Shown here: piece by piece, positions 19,603-29,135 of the stretch
Layout of the letters: each line of letters starts with the position of its first letter
Position numbering within the stretch: the first letter of the stretch is position 1
From: Lewinella sp. W8
Lineage (GTDB): Bacteria; Bacteroidota; Bacteroidia; Chitinophagales; Saprospiraceae
Direction: 5' to 3'
Assembly (NCBI RefSeq): GCF_004375085.3
Contig: NZ_SNAQ03000008.1
Span: 184,899 to 248,898 of the forward strand
DNA: 64,000 bases
The notes under the pieces: generated by a model
The model's database searches: none
What the model was told of the DNA's origin: nothing
The model's input: only the letters and a program-made list of their open reading frames with translations
Made by a program: the position numbers and the translations under genes

Positions 19603-19905
19603 GGCGAGGATGGTTCGGGGTATCCCTAATGTGGCTTAATCGAAGTTGTTCGGTGGGCCAATTTCAGTATTTCGTGGGGAAAACGCTTGTTCATTTCGTC
19701 CAGCCCTTTGTCCGCCTGGATCACCGTGGATACGGGATCGACACCCGCAAAATAACCGTTCCGCGCAAATCGAGAGCATACGGGGCCCCGCCGCCGTGGC
19801 GGCGTCTAGTGGTGTAGACCCGACGGCGAAAACCCACACCACCAAGCAGATTGCCCCCGACTTCGGCATTTGGACTTCACCCCTTTCTTCACCCAAAGAT
19901 TTGTC
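19603..19905. other. divergent promoter region with GC palindromes
   Basis: Lies between the AraC regulator and the PQQ dehydrogenase. It holds a perfect CGGGGCCCCG (19781-19790) directly joined to CGCCGCC-GT-GGCGGCG (19789-19804), a strong GC hairpin zone. AAGATTTG lies 2 nt before the PQQ gene ATG. Confidence 0.5.
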
Positions 19906-22119
19906 ATGCGTCTCGTATCCCCGTTGCTTTTCCTCCTCCTTATTGGCTGCCAGTCCACCGAAGAGGGTGCCACCGAAGAAGACCACGCATTCACTACGTG
20001 GTCACACTACGGGGGTGACCCGGGCTTCCGCCACTACACTTCCCTGACGGAGATCGACACCAGCAACGTGGCGCTCCTGGAGCCCGTGTGGGTCTACCAT
20101 ACGGGGGATGCCGACACGGCTAACCACAGTCAAATTCAATGCAACCCCATTGTGGTGGGCGATCTGTTGATCGGTGTAAGTCCACAGATGAACCTGTTCG
20201 CGGTCAACGCCGTAACGGGAGCGGAGGCCTGGGTGTTTAATCCGCAGGACGGAAGTCTCGACGCCAACGGTAGCGTCTACAAACACATCATGATCAACAG
20301 CCGTGGGGTGGCCAGCTGGACGGATAGCCTGGGCCATACGCGCATTTTCTTCACGGCGGGTTCGCGAACGTACGCCGTCGATGCCTCCACCGGCCGGAAG
20401 ATTGAAGCTTTCGGGTCGGACGGATTCATCGACCTACACCATGGGCTCGGCCGGAACGTCGATGATCACTTTGTCGTTTCCACCTCTCCGGGCATCGTTT
20501 TTGAAGACCTGCTCGTCATGGGGACCCGGGTGGATGAATCCCTCCCCAGTGCGCCGGGGCACCTTCGCGCCTATGACGTACGCAGCGGAGAACAACGGTG
20601 GATATTCCGGACCATTCCGGGCCCGATGGACGAAGGTTACAACACTTGGGGGAACAAGGCGGCCTGGCAGTATACCGGAGGCGCCAACGTCTGGAGCGGG
20701 TTCAGCATGGATCAGGAACGGGGAATTATCTTTTGTGGTACGGGGTCGGCGGCCTACGACTTTTACGGTGCCAACCGCCCGGGGAACAATCTTTTTGCCA
20801 ACTGCGTACTGGCCCTGGATGCCCGCACCGGGGAGCGTAAGTGGCACTTCCAGACCATTCACCATGACCTTTGGGATAAGGACCACCCCACTCCCCCCGT
20901 ACTCGTCACCCTGAACCGCGAAGGGAAATCGGTTGATGCCGTCGTGCAGGCCACCAAAAACGGGCAACTGTTCGTTTTTGAGCGCGAAACCGGGGAACCA
21001 GTTTTCCCCATTGAGGAAGTACCCGTGCCCCAGGAAGGTGCCCTCCCGGGTGAAATTCCTTCGCCGACTCAGCCCATCCCTACCCTGCCCAAGCCCTTCG
21101 CCCGGCAGAGCATTAGCAAGGAAGACATCAACCCCTACCTGAGTGAAGAGGATCGCGCCAAGGTTCTGGCCGACATGGAACGTGCCCGGATGGGCAGCCC
21201 CTATTTGCCCCCCAATGAGCAGCCGATGGTCCTGCTTCCCGGCTTTGACGGAGGTGCTGAATGGGGAGGCCCCGCCTACGATCCCGCCACGGGCATGCTC
21301 TACGTGAACGCCAACAATATGGCGTGGTACATCGAGATGCGCAAAAATGAGTGGTCCGTTCCCGATGAGGAGAACTGGGCCCAGGCCGGCGAACGCCTCT
21401 ACGGCAAGTATTGCCAGAGCTGCCACGGTACCGACCGGGCGGGTACCGGCAACAACCCTACTCTGGTCAACATCGGGGAACGGTACGACCGGGAAAGCTT
21501 CGGCACCCTGCTGCAATCCGGAAGGAGAATGATGCCCGCCTTCGGGCACCTTAAGGAGGAGGAAACCTCCGCAATCGCGGCCTTTGTCCTTAACCTGGAA
21601 GAGGAAGGGAAAAAGGAATTCAGCATTCGTCCCCTCAGCCCGGAAGAAGACCCTTACTACGTTTCCTACAAGCTCCGGGGTTACACCAAATTTCTGGCAC
21701 CCGACGGCAAACCCGCCATCAGCCCGCCCTGGGGCACCCTGACGGCCATCGACCTGAACAGCGGAGAACACCGCTGGCAGGTTCCCTTAGGGGAATACCC
21801 CGACTATAAAGCCCGGGGCATTCCGGCAACGGGCACCGAGAATTACGGTGGCCCGGTAGTCAGCGCGGGAGGGTTGGTTTTCATCGCCGCCACCTCCGAC
21901 GCTAAGTTTCGGGCCTTCCATAAACGAACGGGAGAACTGCTGTGGGAAACTGATCTACCTGCGGCCGGATTCGCCACTCCCTCCATCTACGAATACCGGG
22001 GCAAACAATACATCGTCATCGCCTGCGGTGGTGGCAAATTGAACACCCTGGCCGGAGACGCCTACGTCGCCTTCGGCCTCCCGGAACCCCCGGAGAAAGA
22101 AGATAATCCCAGCCGGTAA
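19906..22119 (+). CDS. PQQ-dependent dehydrogenase with embedded cytochrome c domain, lipoprotein
   Basis: 737 aa from the ATG at 19906. The signal RLVSPLLFLLLIGC gives Cys15 as the lipid site. Quinoprotein beta-propeller repeats occur on both sides of an inserted cytochrome c domain: FAVNAVTGAEAW, YAVDASTGRKIEAF, LRAYDVRSGEQRW and TAIDLNSGEHRW. The haem motif CQSCH is C503-x2-C506-H507 (CQSCHGTDRAG, then MMPAFGHL with the likely axial Met). It resembles membrane glucose/alcohol-type quinoproteins that oxidise a sugar or alcohol and pass electrons to the respiratory chain. The substrate cannot be told, and no PQQ synthesis genes are in the window. Confidence 0.93.
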   Translation: MRLVSPLLFLLLIGCQSTEEGATEEDHAFTTWSHYGGDPGFRHYTSLTEIDTSNVALLEPVWVYHTGDADTANHSQIQCNPIVVGDLLIGVSPQMNLFAVNAVTGAEAWVFNPQDGSLDANGSVYKHIMINSRGVASWTDSLGHTRIFFTAGSRTYAVDASTGRKIEAFGSDGFIDLHHGLGRNVDDHFVVSTSPGIVFEDLLVMGTRVDESLPSAPGHLRAYDVRSGEQRWIFRTIPGPMDEGYNTWGNKAAWQYTGGANVWSGFSMDQERGIIFCGTGSAAYDFYGANRPGNNLFANCVLALDARTGERKWHFQTIHHDLWDKDHPTPPVLVTLNREGKSVDAVVQATKNGQLFVFERETGEPVFPIEEVPVPQEGALPGEIPSPTQPIPTLPKPFARQSISKEDINPYLSEEDRAKVLADMERARMGSPYLPPNEQPMVLLPGFDGGAEWGGPAYDPATGMLYVNANNMAWYIEMRKNEWSVPDEENWAQAGERLYGKYCQSCHGTDRAGTGNNPTLVNIGERYDRESFGTLLQSGRRMMPAFGHLKEEETSAIAAFVLNLEEEGKKEFSIRPLSPEEDPYYVSYKLRGYTKFLAPDGKPAISPPWGTLTAIDLNSGEHRWQVPLGEYPDYKARGIPATGTENYGGPVVSAGGLVFIAATSDAKFRAFHKRTGELLWETDLPAAGFATPSIYEYRGKQYIVIACGGGKLNTLAGDAYVAFGLPEPPEKEDNPSR

Positions 22120-22163
22120 CGCAATTGCCACTGACCGCAAAAGCCGCCGATGATCGAACAAGC

Positions 22164-22985
22164 ATGATTAAATTTCTTCACGTACAGGGTTACCGTATCG
22201 CATACCGGGAGGCCGGTCGGGGCGACTGCGTATTATTCCTCCATGGTTGGCCCACCAATTCCCTACTTTGGGAAGCCCATATGGACGCCCTGAAGAGCAC
22301 CCACCGGGTGGTGGCGATCGACTGGATCGGATTCGGACGTTCGGACAAACCCGATGGTTTCGACTACTCATTCTCCTCCATGGCACGGGTGCTCGATCAG
22401 GTCATTGCGCAACTGCTCGGACCGGAAGAACAATTTACGCTGGTGGGACACGATATTGGCGGACCTCCCGCCATCCTGTGGGCAGCCAAACACCCCCAGC
22501 GGCTCCGGCACCTCATCCTCCTGAATACCGTACTGTACACCCTACACACTCCCCTGGATCGGATAAGTGAAGTACTGTTCAAACTGCCGGGGCTACGACA
22601 CGTTTTCGCCAGCGACCTGGGCTTACGGACCATCATGCTGACCAACACCCGCAACTGGCGGAGCGGCTTATGGTCCCGGATCGGCACCATTGTAGCTTCC
22701 TGGCGGAGTACCTCAACGAATTTTACGCTACGGATGATCGCCGCTCCCATGGAGCGGGGCCGGGCGGCAGAACTCCGCAACCTGAGCGATACCCTACGGG
22801 GGATTCCCGTCAGCAAACACCTGATTATCGCCCCGGGGGATCCACTCTGCGGCCGGCATATGCTCAGGTTCCGGGAGGAAGCTCCCGATCTTGACGTACA
22901 TATACTGCGGCCCTGCGGCCACTACATGCCCCTCGACCAACCCCAGTTGGTGAATGGGGCCCTACGATCCATCCTGGATCAGTGA
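22164..22985 (+). CDS. alpha/beta hydrolase with Asp nucleophile (haloalkane dehalogenase/epoxide hydrolase type)
   Basis: 273 aa from the ATG at 22164, 44 bp after the PQQ gene, so probably the same transcript. Oxyanion motif LFLHGWPTNSLLW (25-36), nucleophile elbow VGHDIGGPPA with Asp97 where esterases have Ser, and the late catalytic His253 in CGHYMPLDQP. Asp nucleophiles are typical of haloalkane dehalogenases, epoxide hydrolases and fluoroacetate dehalogenases. A cap domain would fall between about 120 and 215, where TNTRNWRSGLWSR lies. The exact substrate is open. Confidence 0.85.
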   Translation: MIKFLHVQGYRIAYREAGRGDCVLFLHGWPTNSLLWEAHMDALKSTHRVVAIDWIGFGRSDKPDGFDYSFSSMARVLDQVIAQLLGPEEQFTLVGHDIGGPPAILWAAKHPQRLRHLILLNTVLYTLHTPLDRISEVLFKLPGLRHVFASDLGLRTIMLTNTRNWRSGLWSRIGTIVASWRSTSTNFTLRMIAAPMERGRAAELRNLSDTLRGIPVSKHLIIAPGDPLCGRHMLRFREEAPDLDVHILRPCGHYMPLDQPQLVNGALRSILDQ

Positions 22986-23016
22986 CAACCCTACGGCCAA
23001 TATGGATCGGGGGAAA

Positions 23017-23042
23017 GCCGGCCTTCCTGGTGGAAGACCGGC
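23017..23042. terminator. hairpin after the hydrolase gene
   Basis: Near-perfect stem GCCGG-CCTTCC with GGAAG-A-CCGGC around TGGT, 31 bp after the stop at 22985. There is no strong T run. Weak support as a terminator. Confidence 0.4.
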
Positions 23043-23195
23043 GTAAAAGGGATCTCAGATGATAAGTCATGAGTGGGCGGAGCCCAATGACCAGTCTGAT
23101 AAATTCTTAGCAATAGTACTGGCCTGACTTTGTTCATGCCAGTCGGACTGATTTACCGGTGGCAGAGAGCCATTAACCGGAGAACGTCAGCCACC

Positions 23196-24308
23196 TTACT
23201 TTAGCAGGCGCTCAATGGCCAGGCGCTCCTCGGGGGTATTGGCGTTCCGGATGGGGGTCTCGTCCGCGATTTTGAAATGAGCCACCTCGCTGTTGATCAA
23301 CATTTTTCGCGGGCACGAATATCCCAGTCCCAGGAAGGACAATAGACGGGGGTAGGCCCGGGGCTCGTAGATGGTCACCAGGGGTTCCGGGAAGGGCTTA
23401 CTGCTTCCCTTCACGGCTGTGGCCACCTTATCCACCGCGCGGGCCGCAATCAGCTGCCGCAGGGTGTCCGCTTCCAGGAGCGGAAGGTCACACGGAAGGA
23501 CCAACCAGGCCACGTCGGGTTCCCGTAGGAAAGCCGAACAAATGGCCCCCAGTGGCCCGAGCCCCAAAAAGCGGTCGGCAAGGGTTGGCACTCCGGGCAG
23601 CGGAGCGTCGTCGGCATTACTGACGGAAAGGTGGGTAGTAAGACCGAGTTCATCGCGGCATAAGGATACCATGCGTTCCAGTTCGGTCAGTCCGGACCGA
23701 TAGGTCAGAAACCGCTTGTCTTCTCCCATCCGCTGGCTTTTACCCCCCGCCAGAATGAGGGCCTGAATTGGGGGGATACGGGCTTCAACCGCCGACTTGA
23801 TCAGTTCGGTGAGGTCCGCTTTGCTCCTTTCCAGAGGACATGGCACCGGCGCGCCGTCGCCCAAATGCTCTTTCAACCAGCCCGGCAAATCATCGGCACC
23901 GGGGCACATCACAATCGCGGCCACGTCCGTTAGCTGCTCCCGGCGGCGCTCCAGCGTCCCAGCCTTGTTGGGGTCGACGAACACGATCTGACGCGCAGCG
24001 GGATAGTGATTGCCATTCACCAGTACGAAATCGGACTCCCGGCCGAGCAATTTATCATCGTAGTCATTCCAGAATGCGGAGGGGGCGAATATTTGTTTCT
24101 TGCCAAACTGCTGCAGGGACGCCCAATCCTTCGTTCCGTGGTCTCCCGTCACCAGCACTCCCCGGTAGGCATCGGCCAGTTCGCGGATGACGTGCTCCAT
24201 CACGTCCTCCATGCGGGCGCAGGTACTTCCGACGAAGGCGAATTCCGTCCGGCCGTAATGGCCAAGCACCGGCCGACTCACTTTCGGGTGTTTTTGATGG
24301 GGCATCAT
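23196..24308 (-). CDS. MobA-like nucleotidyltransferase fused to a degenerate MobB-like domain
   Basis: 370 aa. The C-terminal domain (about 181-370) is MobA: the GTP-binding start ALILAGGKSQRMGEDK (184-198), PLGAICSAF, and the VLPCDLPLL metal site; MobA joins GMP to molybdopterin. The N-terminal domain (about 20-175) recalls MobB: VGSTCARMEDVMEHVIRELA at the usual P-loop position and DFVLVNGNHYPAARQIVFVD matching the MobB DLVLVEGFK region. The GKT/S of the P-loop is absent, so GTP binding there is doubtful. Its ATG overlaps the moeA stop by 4 bp, a translationally coupled operon. Confidence 0.86.
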   Translation of the reverse strand: MMPHQKHPKVSRPVLGHYGRTEFAFVGSTCARMEDVMEHVIRELADAYRGVLVTGDHGTKDWASLQQFGKKQIFAPSAFWNDYDDKLLGRESDFVLVNGNHYPAARQIVFVDPNKAGTLERRREQLTDVAAIVMCPGADDLPGWLKEHLGDGAPVPCPLERSKADLTELIKSAVEARIPPIQALILAGGKSQRMGEDKRFLTYRSGLTELERMVSLCRDELGLTTHLSVSNADDAPLPGVPTLADRFLGLGPLGAICSAFLREPDVAWLVLPCDLPLLEADTLRQLIAARAVDKVATAVKGSSKPFPEPLVTIYEPRAYPRLLSFLGLGYSCPRKMLINSEVAHFKIADETPIRNANTPEERLAIERLLK

Positions 24309-25567
24309 AACAAGCGATTAAGGGGTATACATGGGTAAACCTCTCCCGCCCGAAAAAGGTCTTTGCCGCGGGGCAAAATCACCAGCCCGTTGGCCCGCAG
24401 AAGGCTCGCGGCATCTCCGGACCCCGCATTCTTCACCGAATGGGCCAGGAGGGTTCCGGCCTCCGGCTGCTGACGGATCAGCACCCGGTCAAAGTGCGTA
24501 AGGTCCGGTTTGAAGGGAATGTCGGTGGCCAGCTCTACGTACTGATACTGGCGGGGTGGCAGTCCCAGTCGGTGCCGCAAATGCTCCCCGACGTACACCT
24601 GGCAACAGGCCACGCTGGAGACCGGATTGCCCGGCAATCCGAAAACCATGGTGGTATCCGTTCTTCCCACCCAAATGGGCTTCCCGGGGCGCTGGGCCAC
24701 ACCGTGAAACAGCGTACGCACCCCCAGGGCCGACAGGATTTCCGGCACAAAATCGAGCTTCCCCTTCGAGACTCCTCCACTCAGGATCACCAACTCGTAC
24801 CCGGCCAGGATTTCCCCCAGTACCCGGTGTAGGGCTTCGCGATCATCCTCCAGGTGCAGGTGTTCCGCTTCGATGCCCGCGGTGCGCAACAACTGTACGA
24901 GTTGGAAAACATTGGATCGCCGAATCTGGTGGGGCGCGGGGGTGGCGTCTACGGGAACCAGCTCATTGCCCGTGGAAATGACGGCCGTACGGGGCAATTG
25001 CACCACGGGCACCTCAGCGTACCCGCAAGTAGCCAGCATACCCGTGGCGGCCACGTCGACGGTACTGCCGGCAGGCAGGAGTAAATCCCCCTCGGCAACG
25101 TCGGCGCCGGCAAAGTGAATACTCTTTCCGTCTTCCACCCCCTCGGGTAGGCGGAAAGCATCGCCCCTGCGCTCCAGGTCCTCGTAGCGGATGACGGTCG
25201 TACATCCCCCGGGAAGGGCTGCTCCCGTCATAATTTCCACGCACTGCTTCGGATTGGTCAGGGGCAGCGGTGGCTGTCCGGCGGCCTGTAATCTGGCGAT
25301 GGGGAAATCACGTTGTCCGGCGGCGTATGCCGCATAGTTTATCGCGATTCCGTCCATGGCCACCCGGTTGAAGGGCGGCTGAGGACGGTCGGCCCGTACC
25401 GGCTGGCTCAACACGCGGCCCGCGGCCGCGGGAAGGGGAACCAACTCCTCGTTGCGGGTAAAGGACTGCTCGGCAACCAACCGAAGGGCGTCCCGGTAAT
25501 CAATCAGCAAAACGAATGTATTAAGGATGATCGAATGCTGGCAAGGTAGGTAGTCCCGCTCAATCAT
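24305..25567 (-). CDS. moeA: molybdopterin molybdenumtransferase MoeA
   Basis: 420 aa, normal MoeA length. It inserts molybdate into adenylylated molybdopterin to give active cofactor. Motifs: ALRLVAEQSFTRNEELVPLP at the N-terminus, NRVAMDGIAI, CVEIMTGAALPGG, the MoCF-binding LSGGVSKGKLDFVPEIL, and FGLPGNPVSSVACC near the C-terminus. The first ~20 residues (MIERDYLPCQHS) look like an over-extended start; a start near IDYRDAL is possible. The next gene overlaps it by 4 bp. Which molybdoenzyme uses the cofactor is not visible here. Confidence 0.95.
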   Translation of the reverse strand: MIERDYLPCQHSIILNTFVLLIDYRDALRLVAEQSFTRNEELVPLPAAAGRVLSQPVRADRPQPPFNRVAMDGIAINYAAYAAGQRDFPIARLQAAGQPPLPLTNPKQCVEIMTGAALPGGCTTVIRYEDLERRGDAFRLPEGVEDGKSIHFAGADVAEGDLLLPAGSTVDVAATGMLATCGYAEVPVVQLPRTAVISTGNELVPVDATPAPHQIRRSNVFQLVQLLRTAGIEAEHLHLEDDREALHRVLGEILAGYELVILSGGVSKGKLDFVPEILSALGVRTLFHGVAQRPGKPIWVGRTDTTMVFGLPGNPVSSVACCQVYVGEHLRHRLGLPPRQYQYVELATDIPFKPDLTHFDRVLIRQQPEAGTLLAHSVKNAGSGDAASLLRANGLVILPRGKDLFRAGEVYPCIPLNRLL

Positions 25568-25609
25568 TTGACCATCCCTTCGTCATTCCTGACCGCGGTC
25601 AATGCTTCC

Positions 25610-26236
25610 CTACCGAATGATGTAGGGGTTTCTGCGACTGGCGTTCCGCATCAGCGCGTCTACCAACGTTTCCGGGGAAGCAAAGGTGGCCCCAGCGATC
25701 CAGTCATAATTCCAGATCAATCCATTTTCCGCATCGTGGATCGACATATTCACACTCGTTTCTTTGGTGTTGCCCCATACCCCGAAGAGGGCACCCAGGG
25801 CTACGGCGGCCCCTTCAGACATCGGCTTGGTCGTATTGAACTGGGAAGTAATGACGGCATCAACGTTCAGCGCCTCCGCCATCTCCTGCGGCGTCAGGAT
25901 CCGGGAATTTAGCGTATAGCCGGCCCGCTCCAGTTTTGCGTTCGTGCTTTCAACGTCCAGGAACTCCACTCCCCGGATGCGTCCCTGTTGCTTTCGGCGC
26001 ATCATCCAGCTGAAAATTTCCCGCTGAAAGGTGTAGGTATCTTGCTCAGCGGCCAGCAGCAGGGCGTCGGGATCATCCTTCTTCCTTCCCTGAATGGTGA
26101 CCGTAGGTGGAATAATGGCCACCACACTATGGCTGGCGGCCATGGCCTCCACACCGGGAGCCTCATAAATTTTGGGGCCACAGCCCATCAGGAAAAAAAC
26201 ACCTCCGAAGAGAAAGAGGAATAATAGATTACGCAT
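25610..26236 (-). CDS. lipoprotein of unknown function
   Basis: 208 aa with a clean lipobox FFLMGC (Cys19). The mature protein begins GPKIYEAPGVEAMAASHSVV, contains PPTVTIQGRKKDD, and has a Gly/Ala-rich segment (EGAAVALGALFGVWGNTKE) followed by SVNMSIHDAENGLIWNYDW. This last pattern recalls CsgG-like or DUF4136/DUF799-type lipoproteins in which a beta strand carries W-x-Y/F, but I cannot name the family safely. It lies 42 bp upstream of moeA on the same strand; co-transcription is possible but functional linkage is not evident. Confidence 0.72.
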   Translation of the reverse strand: MRNLLFLFLFGGVFFLMGCGPKIYEAPGVEAMAASHSVVAIIPPTVTIQGRKKDDPDALLLAAEQDTYTFQREIFSWMMRRKQQGRIRGVEFLDVESTNAKLERAGYTLNSRILTPQEMAEALNVDAVITSQFNTTKPMSEGAAVALGALFGVWGNTKETSVNMSIHDAENGLIWNYDWIAGATFASPETLVDALMRNASRRNPYIIR

Positions 26237-26417
26237 GTCAACAGGTTTTATGGTTGATTAAGGTTGCAGGAAGAGGAATCCGGCGGTAGCTATTTCGCCG
26301 TTTCCATCGTCCGGCTGATGGTCCGGAAATCCATACGGATTCCGGCCACCAAATATAGCGGGATAACGCCGTGCGGGCCGAAGAATAATGCACGGCATAC
26401 GCATCTTTATCATGACC

Positions 26418-28685
26418 TTAACGTACCAGCAGCAGCTGTCCGGAACGGACTTCCTGAAAGGGTATTCCGTTGTCCCGCTCACCGTGTACTTCGAGGGTGT
26501 AGACGTAATAACCGGGAGCGTATGGGCCGCTCCGATCCAGGCCGTCCCAGCTCATGGAGGAGCCTTGCCCTTCGAAGACCAGCTTGCCCCAGCGGTCGAA
26601 GATGCGCAGCTCCAGAAAGGCCGCATCGTAGGCATATACTTCAAACGCGTCATTGATGCCATCCCCGTTTGGACTGAAGGCCGTCGGGACGTATACCGCC
26701 GTGGGACAGAACGCCGAAATTGTTACTTCCCCCTCCGCCTCGCAGCCATTTCCGTCGGTGGCCGTAAGTCCGTAGGTGCCCCCTTCAGTCACCACGAGCT
26801 GACTTCCGGTATTCCCATCGGACCACCGATACTCCGCGAATGCCGGTTCGGGGTCGAGGGTCATCAACGCATCTTCGCGGGGGCAGAAGACGGTGTCACT
26901 GGAAAAGCTTATTTCCGGCACGGGATGGACGTCCAGCTTGACCTCCGCGGGAAAAGTGGCGCAGCCACTCACGATGCCGACGGCCGCGTAGGTTCCGGCA
27001 TTATGATCCGAAATATTCGTGATGGCCAACGATTGCGTCTCGGCCACGAAACCACGGGGGCCCGACCAACGGTAGCGGGCACCGGGAAGATCCGTAGCCG
27101 ACAGATTAGCCACTTCCCCCGGACACAGGCTGAGGTCCGGCGTGGTAGAAATGGCCTGCCGCAGCGTAATCTGTAGGTCCTGGGTACTGGTATCCCGGCG
27201 GTCCAGACACAGATCGTGGACAATCAGCTCCACGGGATAACTTCCCAGAGTGTCATAAATCCGGGAGACCCGGGAATGTTCCGAGACGGTTCCGTCGTGG
27301 AAAGTCCACTGCAGTTCGAAGCGACTGGTGTCCAGCCCCGTATCGAAGAAGATGGTGTCGTTCAGGCACCCGCCCTCCACGATGGGGTTGGCGTTGATGG
27401 GCCGGAAGGCCGCACCACCCCCGTAGGCGTAGCTTTCCGCAAAACCGTAGCCGTAGGCCGTAACGATGGTCCCGCAGCCGGAAGAGGTAATGGTATGACT
27501 CCCCTCCTCCACCCGCAATTGGGTGTAGACAAAGCGCCCCTCGGCCCCCAGGGCCGTGAAGGGGCCGGGCAAGTCCCGACCGTCGATGCGGGTATTCAGT
27601 TCATCTCCCGCCTGCAGAATTACGTTAATGTAATTTTCCGTGATGGCCTCGAAGCCGCTGTTGTAGACCGTAATGGTGTCCAGCGTTTGCCGGACGCTGT
27701 TTAGGAGGACCATCGAGGGGTCACCCAGGTCATGGGCGGAGCATTGTGTTCCCTTGTTGAATTGCGCTACGAGGATCGGATAGTTGCTTGTTGCGATGAA
27801 TCCGTCCGAGTATTCAAACTCCGCGAACTCCCCGGCGTCCAGCCAGTAGGCGCGGGGGAAACGCCCGTCAATCCGGATTACCGTTCCGTCCGTCCCGGCC
27901 AGGATGCGGTAGAGATTACCGTTGACCTGCGCACTGGGTACTGCGGCGACTTCGGTCCCCCAACTTTCCATCGGGTACATCTGTTCGAGCAAATTATCGC
28001 GATAACCGCAGGTGCCGGGGACCTGGGTCCAGGCATTGCCGCCGAAAAGAGCAAAGGGCTTGTCGCCCCGTATCCTGGTCCCCGTGAAATCCCCCTGCGC
28101 CTTCTGGGCGCGCACCTGATAGACTTCTCCCCGGTTGAGGGTGACCGTCCAGCTACTGCCGGACCGATGCCCGTTTTCGGTGTCCGCCGTGGCGTTGATG
28201 ATCTCAATGCGGGTGTCGTCCTCGCGGGCCACGACGGCAAATTCCGAGGGAAAGATCCGGTCACCATCCTGGTACCCGACGTAGGTCATCAGGTAGTAAT
28301 CCCGGCCCAGGGCCGGGGAGGGCAGCACGATACTGGCCTCCGACCGCAAACCGAAATACTGATGAATGTAGAGGCTGACCGTCCCGCTGGACGTTAAGTG
28401 GGCCGCATTCCGGGTAACGACTTCCGAACCGATAGACTCCGCTCCGGGCGGCAAATTGATCAGCGCCACCGAATTAGCCGCGAGCGTAAAATCCTCGCTG
28501 AATCCCAGCCCGGGTACGGAAAGGGTTCCGGTGGTCGCCTCCCGGGCCGACACCATGGCCACCATCCGGGCCTGCATCGCATCGCGATGCTGGAGGAAGG
28601 TAAACCAGAAATCGGTTCCTTCACTCGATTGTCCAAACAGACCATTGATCATCAGCCCGCAAACCAGACACAATAGTATACGCAT
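26418..28685 (-). CDS. large surface protein: IgGFc-binding-like, PKD-like and C-terminal CHU_C (T9SS) domain
   Basis: 755 aa from the ATG at 28685. A signal peptide (RILLCLVCGLMINGLFG) is followed by a domain starting SSEGTDFWFTFLQHRD with YYLMTYVGYQDGDRIFPSEF, the pattern of IgGFc-binding/von-Willebrand-like N-domains. Next come one PKD-like region (LQWTFHDGTVSEHSRVSR) and Ig-like segments (PGARYRWSGPRGF and AEYRWSDGNTGSQLVV). The C-terminal domain CPTAVYVPTAFSPNGDGIND with IFDRWGKLVFEG and YVYTLEVHGERD is the gliding-motility-associated CHU_C type, used for type IX secretion. Surface adhesion is a reasonable inference. Confidence 0.9.
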   Translation of the reverse strand: MRILLCLVCGLMINGLFGQSSEGTDFWFTFLQHRDAMQARMVAMVSAREATTGTLSVPGLGFSEDFTLAANSVALINLPPGAESIGSEVVTRNAAHLTSSGTVSLYIHQYFGLRSEASIVLPSPALGRDYYLMTYVGYQDGDRIFPSEFAVVAREDDTRIEIINATADTENGHRSGSSWTVTLNRGEVYQVRAQKAQGDFTGTRIRGDKPFALFGGNAWTQVPGTCGYRDNLLEQMYPMESWGTEVAAVPSAQVNGNLYRILAGTDGTVIRIDGRFPRAYWLDAGEFAEFEYSDGFIATSNYPILVAQFNKGTQCSAHDLGDPSMVLLNSVRQTLDTITVYNSGFEAITENYINVILQAGDELNTRIDGRDLPGPFTALGAEGRFVYTQLRVEEGSHTITSSGCGTIVTAYGYGFAESYAYGGGAAFRPINANPIVEGGCLNDTIFFDTGLDTSRFELQWTFHDGTVSEHSRVSRIYDTLGSYPVELIVHDLCLDRRDTSTQDLQITLRQAISTTPDLSLCPGEVANLSATDLPGARYRWSGPRGFVAETQSLAITNISDHNAGTYAAVGIVSGCATFPAEVKLDVHPVPEISFSSDTVFCPREDALMTLDPEPAFAEYRWSDGNTGSQLVVTEGGTYGLTATDGNGCEAEGEVTISAFCPTAVYVPTAFSPNGDGINDAFEVYAYDAAFLELRIFDRWGKLVFEGQGSSMSWDGLDRSGPYAPGYYVYTLEVHGERDNGIPFQEVRSGQLLLVR

Positions 28686-29135
28686 GCTCGGGAGGTCTAG
28701 TGGTCGGTCAAGCTTCAATTTAGGGGTGAGCAGCGGAGGGATTTAGTTACGCGATACCTCTCCGTGGCAAAAGATAGTGCGGATCACCCCCAAATCTGAG
28801 CCTGACGGATTTCTACCATCAAGAAACGACAAACTCCACAATTTTTCCGGTCAATCCCCCCTCTTGGCAACTCCTTGACAAAACACCGTGTTTCCGACAC
28901 TCGCCAACCGCCACTTTTCCCGGTCAGCACGGACTTTACTTGACTGCCCCACGCTAGGGTCACCCCGCTCGTCACCACTAAATTCCCCGCCAGTGGGCCA
29001 TAATGGGCCTTCCGTCGATTTTATCCCGCCATATTTCCAGTGCGGTGCATCCAAATGAAAGGATAACCGTATCTAGTGTACATAATCCTTCTTCCCAAGA
29101 TCGTTCTCTTGTAAAGTTGCTATCTTCGTTTCGCT
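28686..29135. other. intergenic, no gene seen
   Basis: A 450-bp stretch between divergently transcribed genes. It has a TATCTTTTG-like box on the minus strand (near 28770) and TATCTTCG 7 nt before the ATG at 29136 on the plus strand. Small ORFs here show no protein-like features. Confidence 0.45.

Noticed and set aside
19781..19804. GC palindromes as a terminator
   Set aside because: They lie between divergent genes, where no transcript should end; kept only as a structural feature of the promoter region.
20434..21771. 445-aa open frame antisense to the PQQ dehydrogenase
   Set aside because: Shadow of a clear gene; Gly/Val/Arg-heavy composition and no motif.
25568..26236. Molybdenum cofactor riboswitch before moeA
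   Set aside because: The upstream DNA is occupied by a coding gene, and only 42 bp separates it from moeA, too short for the Moco motif.
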